The notes under the pieces are model-generated. The model was not told where the DNA came from, ran no database searches, and saw only the letters and a program-made list of their open reading frames with translations. A program made the translations under genes and the position numbers. Below are positions 16,412 to 24,702 of a stretch of 64,000 bases of DNA, one piece after another. Source of the DNA: CAYJAZ01 sp964369185 (GTDB lineage Bacteria; Desulfobacterota; Desulfovibrionia; Desulfovibrionales; Desulfovibrionaceae); assembly GCA_964369185.1 (NCBI GenBank), contig CAYJEN010000001.1:35802-99801 (forward strand). The letters are read 5' to 3'. Position 1 is the stretch's first letter. The number at the start of each line of letters is the position of its first letter.

Positions 16412-17362
16412 ATGTATGATGTTGTAGCCTTAGGAGAACTTTTAATCGACTTTGCACAAAAAAGTCTTGATGAAGATGGCTATCCTACCATGCAAGCAAA
16501 TCCGGGCGGAGCACCTGCAAATTTTTTAGGTGCGCTCAATAAATATGGCAGAAAAACAGCCTTTTTGGGTAAAGTAGGGGACGATACTTTCGGGCATCTT
16601 CTCATTAAAACTCTAAATGAAGCTGATATAAATACGAGTGGAGTAGTAATTGATGAAAATTACTTCACAACCCTTGCCTTTGTTACTTTTGATGATAAAG
16701 GTGACAGAACCTTTTCCTTTGCAAGAAAACCGGGTGCAGATACTAGACTCAACTTTGATGAAGTAGATTTATCTATTCTAGATAATTCTAAAACTCTGCA
16801 TTTTGGAACACTAAGCCTTACCGCTGACCCAATGCGTGAAACAACGCAAAAAGTAGTGGATTATGCACGAAAGAACGGAAAAATTATCACTTTTGACCCT
16901 AACCTTCGTAGACCTCTCTGGGATGATTTAGAAGAAGCAAAAAAACAAATAGAATGGGGACTTATGCAAGCGGATTTTGTAAAAATCAGCGATGAAGAAG
17001 TTGAATTTCTATGGAATTGCTCGCCTGAAGAGGGTGCAAAGCGTATTTTAAATGAATTTAATGTTTCCTTTGTTCTCCTAACTTTAGGAGTAGATGGCTC
17101 AATTGCGCTTACAAAAAATGCTTGTGGTGTAGCTAAGTGCCCGAATGTAAAACCAATTGATACAACTGGTGCTGGTGATATCTGCGGTGGAAGTGCTTAT
17201 TGTAGCTTTCTAGATTATGATTGTAAATTTGAAGAATTAACGAGTGAACAACTTACAGAAATAGCTAAATTTGCTTCAACAGCAGCAAGCCTTTCAACGG
17301 AAAAACTTGGTGGAATACCATCAATCCCAAGCAAGGAAGAAGTTATTTTAAATCTTTTATAG
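16412..17362 (+). CDS. PfkB-family fructokinase
   Basis: 316 aa, full-length ribokinase/PfkB kinase. PfkB signature 1 lies at about 32-46 (PGGAPANFLGALNKYG region), and signature 2 with the catalytic base at 250-256 (DTTGAGD) followed by the glycine-rich ICGGSAY. The opening DVVALGELLIDF and FDPNLRRPLW are typical of bacterial fructokinases (ScrK-like). It would phosphorylate the ketose produced by the isomerase at C6 or C1, feeding glycolysis. It is translated from AGAGGTG, 15 bp behind the isomerase. Other PfkB substrates (ribulose, xylulose, ribose) cannot be excluded by sequence alone. Confidence 0.87.
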   Translation: MYDVVALGELLIDFAQKSLDEDGYPTMQANPGGAPANFLGALNKYGRKTAFLGKVGDDTFGHLLIKTLNEADINTSGVVIDENYFTTLAFVTFDDKGDRTFSFARKPGADTRLNFDEVDLSILDNSKTLHFGTLSLTADPMRETTQKVVDYARKNGKIITFDPNLRRPLWDDLEEAKKQIEWGLMQADFVKISDEEVEFLWNCSPEEGAKRILNEFNVSFVLLTLGVDGSIALTKNACGVAKCPNVKPIDTTGAGDICGGSAYCSFLDYDCKFEELTSEQLTEIAKFASTAASLSTEKLGGIPSIPSKEEVILNLL

Positions 17363-17427
17363 TATTTTTGAACTTTTCAGTTGCATTCTCTATTTTTGAA
17401 AAATGCTCTAAATTTATCTAAGTCATT

Positions 17428-17471
17428 TTTCTATAGAAACTACCTGTATTTGATATACTTTTCTATAGAAA
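17428..17471. promoter_or_regulatory. Pair of identical 12-bp palindromes
   Basis: TTTCTATAGAAA occurs at 17428-17439 and 17460-17471, 32 bp apart (about three helical turns), in the gap between fructokinase and the diguanylate cyclase. The spacing suits a dimeric repressor binding cooperatively. No regulator can be named. The rest of this 310-bp gap shows nothing else. Confidence 0.4.
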
Positions 17472-17674
17472 ATGGCTTACTTCTTTTAAAATAAAATTCA
17501 TAGATTTAGAAGTATTATTAAGTAAAGTATCCTCTTCTAGAGAATATTTTATATTGTTTTTTTTTATATATTATGCTAATTATAATGCAGAGGCTTTCCC
17601 TCGTGTGAAGTTTTTTTATAAACTAATAGTTTTCTCAAGATGTTGTATGATTCTAAATGCTGTTTGAGGTGATT

Positions 17675-18961
17675 ATGAGGTTGGCCAAATTTATTTATAT
17701 TATTCTTATTGCTGTAAGTTGTTTTTCTACATACACGTATTATAAAAATTCGATTGCAGATGAAATTCTCACAAATAACCTTCTAAAACAAAGTTATATT
17801 GAACGAATTAAGCTTGCTATCTATTCGGTTGCGCAACCTATTGCAGGTTTTGAAAGAATAGAAAAAAGATATAAACCGGATTTAACTCTAAATGAATTCA
17901 ATATGTACGCAGAGATTATGTATGACCCTGAAAAACATATCGCAATTACATACTCGCCTGCAGGTATAACAGAATTTGTATTTCCCTTTGAAGAGAATAA
18001 AGAAGCTATAGGGCATAATATTCTAACTTCACCTAAAACAATGATTGAGGGAATTCAAACTATAGAAAATAAACAAGTAACGATATCAGGTCCTTATTCT
18101 CTTTTACAACAAGGAAGAGCCGGCATTGTTATACGTGACCCTATATTTGTTATCAGTGATGGTGAAGAAAAATTTTGGGGATTTACTACATTAGTTTTAG
18201 CATCACCGAAATTTTTAAGCGTTACAGGTATACTTAATCTTGAAAGTATAGGATATGCTTTTAGCCTTTTAGGTGAATATCAAGATGAAAGCGTTCCTGT
18301 TTTTGAAAGTTCTAATTATAGTTCAGAGGTGGGTTCTTATCAGAGTTTTCAAGTGTATAACAGTACGTGGAAATTTTCTATTTATAAGGTTGGAGAACTA
18401 CAGTTAATTTTTCAATATTCTTTATGGTTGTTAGGTTTTTTTCTTGCAGGTTCTACAGTTCTTTATAAGCTAATGAGTTACTTTGAAGAACGTAATAGAG
18501 AATATAAACATCAAATTGAGAGAGATAGTCTAACCGGTGCATATACAAGAGTATTTTTAGATGAATTTAATTTTAGCCCAGCATACACAATTTTTTATAT
18601 CGACCTTAATAAATTTAAGCCGGTAAATGATAATTATGGTCATGAAGTTGGAGATAAACTTCTGAAATGTTATGTAATGAGACTAAAAGAACACTTCAAA
18701 AAAGATACCCCTGTAGTAAGAATGGGGGGCGATGAATTTATGGTAATCATAAATCAAGAAATGACAGCAAAAGACATAGAACATATAAAAAGTAGAATAA
18801 ATTTACTTTCAAGTCAGCCATTTAAAGTGGATTCACTCACTATTCAAATAGGTGCAAGCGTAGGTTATGCAGTTTGCCCGCAACAAAGTAAAGTTCTAGA
18901 TGAATTAATTAAGCATGCAGATAGGCAAATGTATCAAGATAAAGAAAGTAAAGGAAGATAA
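17675..18961 (+). CDS. Membrane diguanylate cyclase with periplasmic CHASE-like sensor
   Basis: 428 aa from the ATG at 17675, chosen because GAGGTG sits just before it (an ATG at 17657 would add six residues). An N-terminal membrane helix (about 5-20), a periplasmic CHASE-like sensor (about 25-250, with EIMYDPEKHIAITYSPAGITEFVFP and IGHNIL typical of CHASE domains), a second helix (about 255-275), and a C-terminal GGDEF domain. The active-site motif is intact: RMGGDEFMV. DSLTGAYTR, FYIDLNKFKPVND and GHEVGD are also present. It should make c-di-GMP from two GTP in response to an extracellular signal. No RxxD inhibitory site stands out before the GGDEF motif. Confidence 0.88.
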   Translation: MRLAKFIYIILIAVSCFSTYTYYKNSIADEILTNNLLKQSYIERIKLAIYSVAQPIAGFERIEKRYKPDLTLNEFNMYAEIMYDPEKHIAITYSPAGITEFVFPFEENKEAIGHNILTSPKTMIEGIQTIENKQVTISGPYSLLQQGRAGIVIRDPIFVISDGEEKFWGFTTLVLASPKFLSVTGILNLESIGYAFSLLGEYQDESVPVFESSNYSSEVGSYQSFQVYNSTWKFSIYKVGELQLIFQYSLWLLGFFLAGSTVLYKLMSYFEERNREYKHQIERDSLTGAYTRVFLDEFNFSPAYTIFYIDLNKFKPVNDNYGHEVGDKLLKCYVMRLKEHFKKDTPVVRMGGDEFMVIINQEMTAKDIEHIKSRINLLSSQPFKVDSLTIQIGASVGYAVCPQQSKVLDELIKHADRQMYQDKESKGR

Positions 18962-18977
18962 AAAATAAGTTTTTTTC

Positions 18978-19130
18978 TTAGGGCGTGTTTCAAAAGTAAT
19001 TCTTTTGCCTTTTGAACTGAGTCAAAGTAATTTTTTATTCAATTTATATATGGTTTTGATACATTGCACTTCATAAAAAATCACTTTTTCTGCCAAAAGG
19101 GCAAAATCTCTTATTTTAGAAACACCCCAT
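18978..19130. repeat. Hairpin MITE, GGGTGTGTTTC-end family, copy 2
   Basis: Begins TTAGGGCGTGTTTCAAAAG and ends TTATTTTAGAAACACCCCA. Both arms can pair over about 60 nt (TTTTGCC against GGCAAAA, AATTTTTTATT against ATAAAAAATC). It lies directly after the diguanylate cyclase stop and may act as its terminator. With the Fur-box-like site it accounts for the first part of a 470-bp gap. Confidence 0.75.
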
Positions 19131-19151
19131 GGGTGAAGCGAAATATTGTTA

Positions 19152-19170
19152 TCATATGATAATCATTATT
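19152..19170. promoter_or_regulatory. Fur-box-like sequence
   Basis: TCATATGATAATCATTATT matches 14 of 19 positions of the Fur consensus GATAATGATAATCATTATC, with a perfect core of 14. It lies 265 bp before the RTX gene start. A second inverted repeat, CATAATT/AATTATG, lies at 19313-19328. In an AT-rich genome such matches can arise by chance. Confidence 0.4.
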
Positions 19171-19434
19171 TAAAAAAACCTTGGTAAATAACAAAAAAAA
19201 TGCTTGATTAATTAATAGAATGCGTGTAATTAATTAAACACGTTTTTCTTCTGCAACGATGATGAATGTCGGCAGACTGGATTTATGTTGATTCTTTGAT
19301 TACTTTAGACAGCATAATTCAAATTATGATAGCAAAATTTTTTGCTTCTTTTATCGTACATTTCCTTTCCTACTATCCTGATTCCGGTACGTAACTTCAA
19401 ATAGCGTGGAAACATGCTAAAAAAGGATAAAACC

Positions 19435-20250
19435 ATGTCTGCTTTAAAACTTAATATGCCAACACAACAGGGGCAAATCGACTTAGTAACCATTAAACAA
19501 GAAATTTCAAACCTAGAATTTGCTTTCGATAGCAGAGCGGCAATTTTTGAAAAAAGTGATGTAAACTTAGTAATTGCGTTTGATAATGGTTCACTTCTAA
19601 TTTTAGAAAATTTTTATAGTGTATACTCATCAGAATTATTACCTGAATTTGTAATTGATGGTAAAAACCTTGCAGGTGGAGAATTTTTTGCAAGCTTAGA
19701 TTCAAATCTAATGCCTGCTGCCGGACCTGTTAATTTATCAATTGAACTTGAAGATGAGCCAGTTGAAATATTAAAATCTTCCACTATGAAACTTAATAAA
19801 GATGCTATATTTGAAGTAGATGATAGCATTGAAATAGCTGAAGGTATTACAACTCTACAAGATGGCTCACTTAGAGGTGGCGATATTTATCTTAAGGGTG
19901 GAGTTAGTGATGACTTCCTTTTAGGCGGAGACGGTGACGACTTCCTTCGCGGTGGTAAAGGTTCAGATACTCTCCGTGGTGGACTTGGAAAAGATGTTTT
20001 TATGTGGAGCTTAGAAGATTTTCAATCTGGTGCCAATGATGTTATAGAAGACTTTACAAACGGTGATAGACTTGATTTAACTGCATTTAGTGTGAATTAT
20101 TCTATTGTGACTCAAGAAGCGGGTACAGATACTGTTATTACAATTTCTCATGCATCTGAAAGTCAAAATATAACTCTTCAAGGTGTGGATTATCTAAGCT
20201 ATGAAGATGAATTCCAAACTTTTGAATTCAGCAGTCTTGTTGGTTTCTAA
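19435..20250 (+). CDS. Small RTX-type secreted protein with adhesin-like N-terminal module
   Basis: 271 aa from the ATG at 19435 (MSALKLN, preceded by AAGGAT); an ATG at 19414 is possible. Residues about 30-110 resemble the N-terminal module of large type I secreted RTX adhesins (strand pattern with VNLVIAFDNGSLLILENFY, EFVIDGKNLAGGEFFASL, LMPAAGP). The centre has calcium-binding nonapeptide repeats (LLGGDGDDFLRGGKGSDTLRGGLGKDVF), then DVIEDFTNGDRLDLTAF and a C-terminal segment ending EFSSLVGF, the kind of uncleaved type I secretion signal seen in RTX proteins. So it looks like a giant adhesin with its repeat region missing. No ABC exporter or membrane fusion protein is adjacent. Function unknown; surface attachment is a guess. 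Confidence 0.75.
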   Translation: MSALKLNMPTQQGQIDLVTIKQEISNLEFAFDSRAAIFEKSDVNLVIAFDNGSLLILENFYSVYSSELLPEFVIDGKNLAGGEFFASLDSNLMPAAGPVNLSIELEDEPVEILKSSTMKLNKDAIFEVDDSIEIAEGITTLQDGSLRGGDIYLKGGVSDDFLLGGDGDDFLRGGKGSDTLRGGLGKDVFMWSLEDFQSGANDVIEDFTNGDRLDLTAFSVNYSIVTQEAGTDTVITISHASESQNITLQGVDYLSYEDEFQTFEFSSLVGF

Positions 20251-20329
20251 GACTTGGTTAAGAAAATTGTTTCAAGTATAGTTGTAGATTATGAATTTAT
20301 AAAAAACTTTCTAATAAAACAATTAGTTA

Positions 20330-20412
20330 GAGTGTGATTCATTCTTGATGTGTTTTATGTTTTTATTTTATAAAACATAAAAAAATAAATTTGAATTGCA
20401 CTCTTTTTTATT
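20330..20412 (+). terminator. Terminator of the RTX gene
   Basis: Large hairpin: inner stem TTTTATGTTTT / AAAACATAAAA (20353-20363, 20372-20382) and an outer stem GAGTG...CACTC (20330-20403), followed by TTTTTTA. The remaining part of this 400-bp gap (20413-20654) shows no supported feature. Confidence 0.65.
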
Positions 20413-20654
20413 TAATTTTTGAATATTTTAGAAAAAATTATAAGATGTAAAATCAATAAGATATCTCTGAAAAGTACAAAAAAATAAATTTACCATCTTG
20501 ATTAATTTTAAAAGGTGGTATATCAAGATTTCATTAAATAACTTTGTAAAAGCAAAATGATAAAAAGTATTATAAAACAGTGGGTTATTTATCTCTCTAT
20601 TAGGAAATCCGTTTTTCTTTAACTTTTAACTTGCTTGTGCAGAGAAATACTTTT

Positions 20655-21548
20655 ATGAGTACTTTAAATTCAAGAATTTTCATTCTTTTTTGTTTGTTTT
20701 TGCTTTATTTATCGTGGGGTTCTAGCTATATTATAACAAAATATACCCTCCTTTATTGTCCTGGAATTATGATAACTTTTGTGAGAATGGTTATAAGTGG
20801 AATTTTTATTATTCTCCTTACTAGACTTATGGGAGAAAAGATTAAATTTTCGCTTTTAGATTTAAGAAACTATTCTATTCTAGGGATTTTTGTTATTGTC
20901 ATGGGTGGTGCTTTTGTGACTAAAGGACAAGAGACTGTTGCTTCAGGAACAACAGCTATGCTTTTGGCTCTTGCACCTGCTACAATGCTACTTGCTGACT
21001 GGTATTTTAATAAAGTTAAACCAAATTTAATACAACTTCTTGGTATCACAGTAGGTTTTATCTCAATCGCTTGGATGCAGTACTATCAAGGTTTGAATGG
21101 ACAAACATCATTAGTTGGTTTTCTTTTTATTGTTGCATCGGTGATAGGTTGGATTTACGGCTCGCATCTATCTACAATATTTAGAACTAATACAGGAATG
21201 TCTACTTTACGCTCATGTGGGTTTATGATGCTGATTGGTGGTATTGAAACAATGATTTTTGCCCTTCTAGTAGGAGAAAGATTTTCTGATATCCAATTAG
21301 GTACGGGCTTTGTTTCTTCCATGTCATTACAAATTATATCAACGATTATAGGTTATACATCATATTTTTGGTTGTTGGAAAAAACACGTCCAATGATTGC
21401 AATTTCATATGAATTTGTAAATCCTGTTGTTGCTTTATATTTGGGGTGGTTGTTTGGAAATGAGATTGTTGGGATTCCGCTAGTAATTGCTTGTGTTTGC
21501 CTTGTTTCCTCTGCTTTTCTTGCAGTATCGAATAAAACCACTCATTAG
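20655..21548 (+). CDS. DMT-superfamily transporter with two EamA domains
   Basis: 297 aa from the ATG at 20655 (MSTLNSRIF); an upstream TTG at 20631 is less likely. Ten hydrophobic helices arranged as two EamA repeats (about 10-140 and 155-295). Motifs near the start (YLSWGSSYIITKYTL, IMITFVRMVISGIFI) and after helix 3 (VTKGQETVASGTTAMLLALAPATMLLADW) are characteristic of RhaT/YdcZ-like exporters of amino acids or metabolites. The substrate cannot be predicted. It stands alone, convergent with hisA across a shared terminator. Confidence 0.85.
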   Translation: MSTLNSRIFILFCLFLLYLSWGSSYIITKYTLLYCPGIMITFVRMVISGIFIILLTRLMGEKIKFSLLDLRNYSILGIFVIVMGGAFVTKGQETVASGTTAMLLALAPATMLLADWYFNKVKPNLIQLLGITVGFISIAWMQYYQGLNGQTSLVGFLFIVASVIGWIYGSHLSTIFRTNTGMSTLRSCGFMMLIGGIETMIFALLVGERFSDIQLGTGFVSSMSLQIISTIIGYTSYFWLLEKTRPMIAISYEFVNPVVALYLGWLFGNEIVGIPLVIACVCLVSSAFLAVSNKTTH

Positions 21549-21574
21549 AAACATACTCTAATAGAAATAAATAA

Positions 21575-21612
21575 GGGAAAGTATAGTTATATATACTTTC
21601 CCTTTCTTTTTA
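21575..21612. terminator. Bidirectional terminator between EamA transporter and hisA
   Basis: Perfect 11-bp stem GGGAAAGTATA / TATACTTTCCC with a 6-nt loop, followed by TTTCTTTTT on the plus strand. Confidence 0.8.
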
Positions 21613-21651
21613 TTGAATTTTACAAAATGCACTAATAAATTTTTTATGAAT

Positions 21652-22383
21652 CTATTTTTGAGCATTAATCCATGTAATAGCTTCTGAAAAATCTAATGAG
21701 CCTTCATAAATTGCGCGTCCTGAAATCGCTCCAACACAAGTTGATGATTTTGTAAGAGCTTCAATTTTCTTTACATCGTCCATGTTTGCAAGTCCGCCGG
21801 CTGCTATGAAGGGTAGTTTTGTCAACTTAGCAAGATTTTCTAAAGCAGGATAGTTGAACCCTGTTTGCATTCCATCTCTTTCAATATCGGTATAGATAAG
21901 AAAAGCTGCGCCATCTGCTTCTACACGAGGAAGGACTTCTTCGAGGGTGAGTTTACTATCGTCAACCCAGCCACGAGTTTTAAGAACATTTTGGTAAGCG
22001 TCTAATGAAAGTCCAATTCTACCGGGGAATGATTGACATAAATCCTTAAATTTTTCCGGTTCTTCAAGAGCCATTGTTCCAATAATCAAACGGGTTACAC
22101 CCTTATTGAACCAATACTCAGCGTGTTCTTTTGAACGGATTCCGCCACCAAGTTGCACTGGAATAGTAAGTTTAGCACAAATTGCTTCAACGGCTTCTGC
22201 ATTTGCACTATACCCATCAAATGCGCCGTCTAAGTCGATAAGGTGAAGATATTCTGCACCTAATTCTTGCCATTTTATAGCAAAATCTAGAGCGTTCCCG
22301 TAGTAGGTGCTTTCGTTGGCTTTACCTTGTTTTAGACGAACGGCTTTACCGTCTTGTAAGTCGACAGCTGGAAAAATTATCAT
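21652..22383 (-). CDS. hisA: Phosphoribosylformimino-5-aminoimidazole carboxamide ribotide isomerase
   Basis: 243 aa from the ATG at 22383 (MIIFPAVDLQDG), which has AAGGATT at good spacing; the longer frame to 22437 overlaps nothing needed. A (beta/alpha)8 barrel of histidine biosynthesis (fourth step, ProFAR to PRFAR). Catalytic Asp8 and the second Asp around 128 (GLSLDAY) are present, as are both phosphate-binding loops GGGIRS and AAGGLA. It has no tryptophan-pathway features. No other his gene is near, so histidine genes are scattered. It follows the aldo/keto reductase gene on the same strand after 31 bp. Confidence 0.93.
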   Translation of the reverse strand: MIIFPAVDLQDGKAVRLKQGKANESTYYGNALDFAIKWQELGAEYLHLIDLDGAFDGYSANAEAVEAICAKLTIPVQLGGGIRSKEHAEYWFNKGVTRLIIGTMALEEPEKFKDLCQSFPGRIGLSLDAYQNVLKTRGWVDDSKLTLEEVLPRVEADGAAFLIYTDIERDGMQTGFNYPALENLAKLTKLPFIAAGGLANMDDVKKIEALTKSSTCVGAISGRAIYEGSLDFSEAITWINAQK

Positions 22384-22414
22384 GGATAAATCCTTAATTC
22401 TAAAATATGTTGTA

Positions 22415-23572
22415 TTATTCTTGAGTGATATCCACATGAGCTTTTTTTAGCTCTTCCGGAATATTAATATTTTGAGGACATTTTTTTACGCATTTTCCGC
22501 AAGAAATACAGTAGTCAGCGGAAGTTTTTTTTGCTTGCAACATAAAGTTATACATAACTTTTGCGTATTGTGCATTGTCGAAAAGATGTTTTTGATTATA
22601 AAGAGTAAAAGTTGTAGGAATATCAACAGTTGCAGGGCAGGGCATACAGTAAGCACACGTTGTGCAAGGTACTTTTTGTCTGCTTTGATAAATTTCTCTT
22701 GTTTTTGTAAATCGAGAAACTTCCTCAACTGACATTGAATTAGGTTCATGCGATGCTGATTCGATATTTTGATCAAGCTGTTCAATCGAGTTCATTCCAC
22801 TAAGTACTAAAGATACTTCACTTTGATTGAATAGCCAACGCAAGCCTCTATCTGCCGGAGTAGGAATAGGATTATCATTCGCCCAAAGAGCTTCTACATC
22901 TTCAGGTTGAGGGCGAGCAAGCGCACCACCCTTGAGCGGTTCCATAATGATTATACCGAGTTCTTTCTCTGCCGCTTTTTTAAGTCCTGCAACACCTGCT
23001 TGATAGAATTCATCGATGAAGTTGTATTGAATTTGACAAAATTCCCAATCATACATTTCAAGAACTTTTTCAAAGAGGTGAATATCATCGTGGAAAGAGA
23101 ATCCAACGTGCTTAATTCTACCTTCTTTTTTCAATCTATCAACAAATTCAAAGGCTTTGAACTTCTCAAAAGTTGGCAAAGTGAGTGTGTTAATATTATG
23201 GATAAGATAGCAATCTATATAATCAGTTTTGAGTTTTTGGCATTGTTCTTCAAATATTTTTTCCATTGCTTCAACAGAATTATATCCGCTTGTAGGCAAT
23301 TTTGTTGCAAGAACAATTTTATCTCTAATTTTAAGTTCATCAATACAATGCCCTACAATAAGTTCACTAAGTCCACTATGATAAGGATAGGCAGTATCGA
23401 GGTAGTTTATTCCTTTTGATACAGCATGATCTATCATTTCACAAGTAGCTTTAATATCAATACTTGTTTGTACAGGGGAAGTGTTGTTCGATGGTAGAAG
23501 AGGAAGCCTCATACAACCAAGCCCAAGACGTGAAACTTGTAAGCCTGTTTTTCCAAGTGTATTGTAGAGCAT
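22415..23572 (-). CDS. Aldo/keto reductase with C-terminal 4Fe-4S ferredoxin domain
   Basis: 385 aa. Residues 1-285 form an AKR barrel (LGKTGLQVSRLGLGCMRLP, YLDTAYPYHSG with the catalytic Asp and Tyr, KIVLATKLP with Lys, and CYLIHNIN). A C-terminal extension carries cysteine clusters: CTTCAYCMPCPATVDIP at about 300 and CISCGKCVKKCPQNINIP at about 352, the latter a classic 4Fe-4S site. This fused type is common in strict anaerobes and is thought to link NAD(P)H to ferredoxin-like electron flow; substrates are unknown. It lies between ilvE and hisA with short spacers, all on the minus strand. Confidence 0.9.
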   Translation of the reverse strand: MLYNTLGKTGLQVSRLGLGCMRLPLLPSNNTSPVQTSIDIKATCEMIDHAVSKGINYLDTAYPYHSGLSELIVGHCIDELKIRDKIVLATKLPTSGYNSVEAMEKIFEEQCQKLKTDYIDCYLIHNINTLTLPTFEKFKAFEFVDRLKKEGRIKHVGFSFHDDIHLFEKVLEMYDWEFCQIQYNFIDEFYQAGVAGLKKAAEKELGIIIMEPLKGGALARPQPEDVEALWANDNPIPTPADRGLRWLFNQSEVSLVLSGMNSIEQLDQNIESASHEPNSMSVEEVSRFTKTREIYQSRQKVPCTTCAYCMPCPATVDIPTTFTLYNQKHLFDNAQYAKVMYNFMLQAKKTSADYCISCGKCVKKCPQNINIPEELKKAHVDITQE

Positions 23573-23593
23573 TGTAGATTTCCTTAATGGTAA

Positions 23594-24523
23594 TTATACT
23601 GAGTATTTATAGAGCCAGTCAGAGTATTTAGGATTGTTACCTTTAACAATATCAAAGTAAGCTTTTTGAATTTCTTGAGTAACTTTACCAGCTTTACCAG
23701 CGCCGATTTGTCTTCCGTCAACAGCACGAACCGGAGTTACTTCTGCTGCTGTTCCTGTGCAGAACATTTCGTCAGCGATATAAACTTCATCACGTGTGAA
23801 TTGTTGTTCTATAACTTTATATCCAAGGCTTTCAGCTACTTCAATAAGGGTATTTCTTGTAATACCTTCTAGAATTGATGTAAGTGGAGTAGTTTTAATT
23901 GTGTTTCCACGAACGATAAAAATGTTTTCGCCGGTTGCTTCTGATACGAAACCGTTTGTATCAAGCACCATAGCTTCGTGGTAACCGTTTCTTACTGCTT
24001 CTGTTTTTGAAAGAACTGAGTTTACGTAGTTACCGCAAGCTTTAGCTTTTGTCATCATGCTGTTAACGTGGTGACGGGCAAAGCTTGATGTACACATTGA
24101 AACACCATTTAATAAGCCTTCTTCACCAAGATATGCACCCCAAGGCCATGTTGCAATGATTACATTGATTGGATTATCAGCAGGATGAATACCAAGCGCA
24201 CCATAGCCTACAAAAGCTAAAGGACGAATATATCCTTCTTCAATTTTGTTAGCTTTCATAAGTTCAAGGGTAGCAGTTGTGAGTTCGTCAGCAGTATAAG
24301 GGCATGGTAAATCTAAAATTTTACCTGAATTCACAAGGCGCTCCATGTGCTCTTTTAAACGAAACACTGAAGATGAGCCATCTTGACATTTATATGCACG
24401 TATGCCTTCAAAATACCCTGTACCGTAATGGACGACATGTGAAAGTACATGGATTTTTGCTTCATCCCATGGGATAAGGTTTCCGTCTGACCAGATAAAT
24501 GGGGTTGGTTCTAATGCAGGCAT
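23594..24523 (-). CDS. ilvE: Branched-chain-amino-acid aminotransferase
   Basis: 309 aa, class IV PLP-dependent fold. IWSDGNLIPWDEAKIHVLSHVVHYGTGYFEGIRAY at the start and the PLP lysine in AKACGNYVNS (about residue 157) identify the family, as do YHEAMVLDTNGFVSEATGENIF and TSILEGITRNTLIEVAESLGY. It catalyses the last step of valine, leucine and isoleucine synthesis, with glutamate as amino donor. Length matches E. coli IlvE (309 aa). It is first of a minus-strand trio with the AKR and hisA. Confidence 0.95.
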   Translation of the reverse strand: MPALEPTPFIWSDGNLIPWDEAKIHVLSHVVHYGTGYFEGIRAYKCQDGSSSVFRLKEHMERLVNSGKILDLPCPYTADELTTATLELMKANKIEEGYIRPLAFVGYGALGIHPADNPINVIIATWPWGAYLGEEGLLNGVSMCTSSFARHHVNSMMTKAKACGNYVNSVLSKTEAVRNGYHEAMVLDTNGFVSEATGENIFIVRGNTIKTTPLTSILEGITRNTLIEVAESLGYKVIEQQFTRDEVYIADEMFCTGTAAEVTPVRAVDGRQIGAGKAGKVTQEIQKAYFDIVKGNNPKYSDWLYKYSV

Positions 24524-24635
24524 AATATGCTCCTTAAATTTGAAATAATTTTTACTTTATTGTCAAGTGAGCGTATTGTCAATTTTTTTTTAGGATATTT
24601 TCATTTTTGTAGTTTTTTTAGGATAGATACAATTT

Positions 24636-24680
24636 GAGGGGGAAAAGTACATTTTTATAAAAAACGTACTCTTCCCCCTC
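24636..24680 (-). terminator. Hairpin between phosphomannomutase and ilvE
   Basis: GAGGGGGAAAAGTAC / GTACTCTTCCCCCTC (one mismatch), with a 15-nt AT loop. T-runs on the minus strand after the stem are weak but the stem is strong. Similar G5/C5 hairpins occur at 45441 and 50851. Confidence 0.6.
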
Positions 24681-24702
24681 TCGAAAAAAGAATATAATGA
24701 TA

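Noticed and set aside
19313..19328. CATAATT/AATTATG inverted repeat upstream of the RTX gene as a second operator
   Set aside because: Short and AT-only; expected by chance in this composition, so not listed separately.
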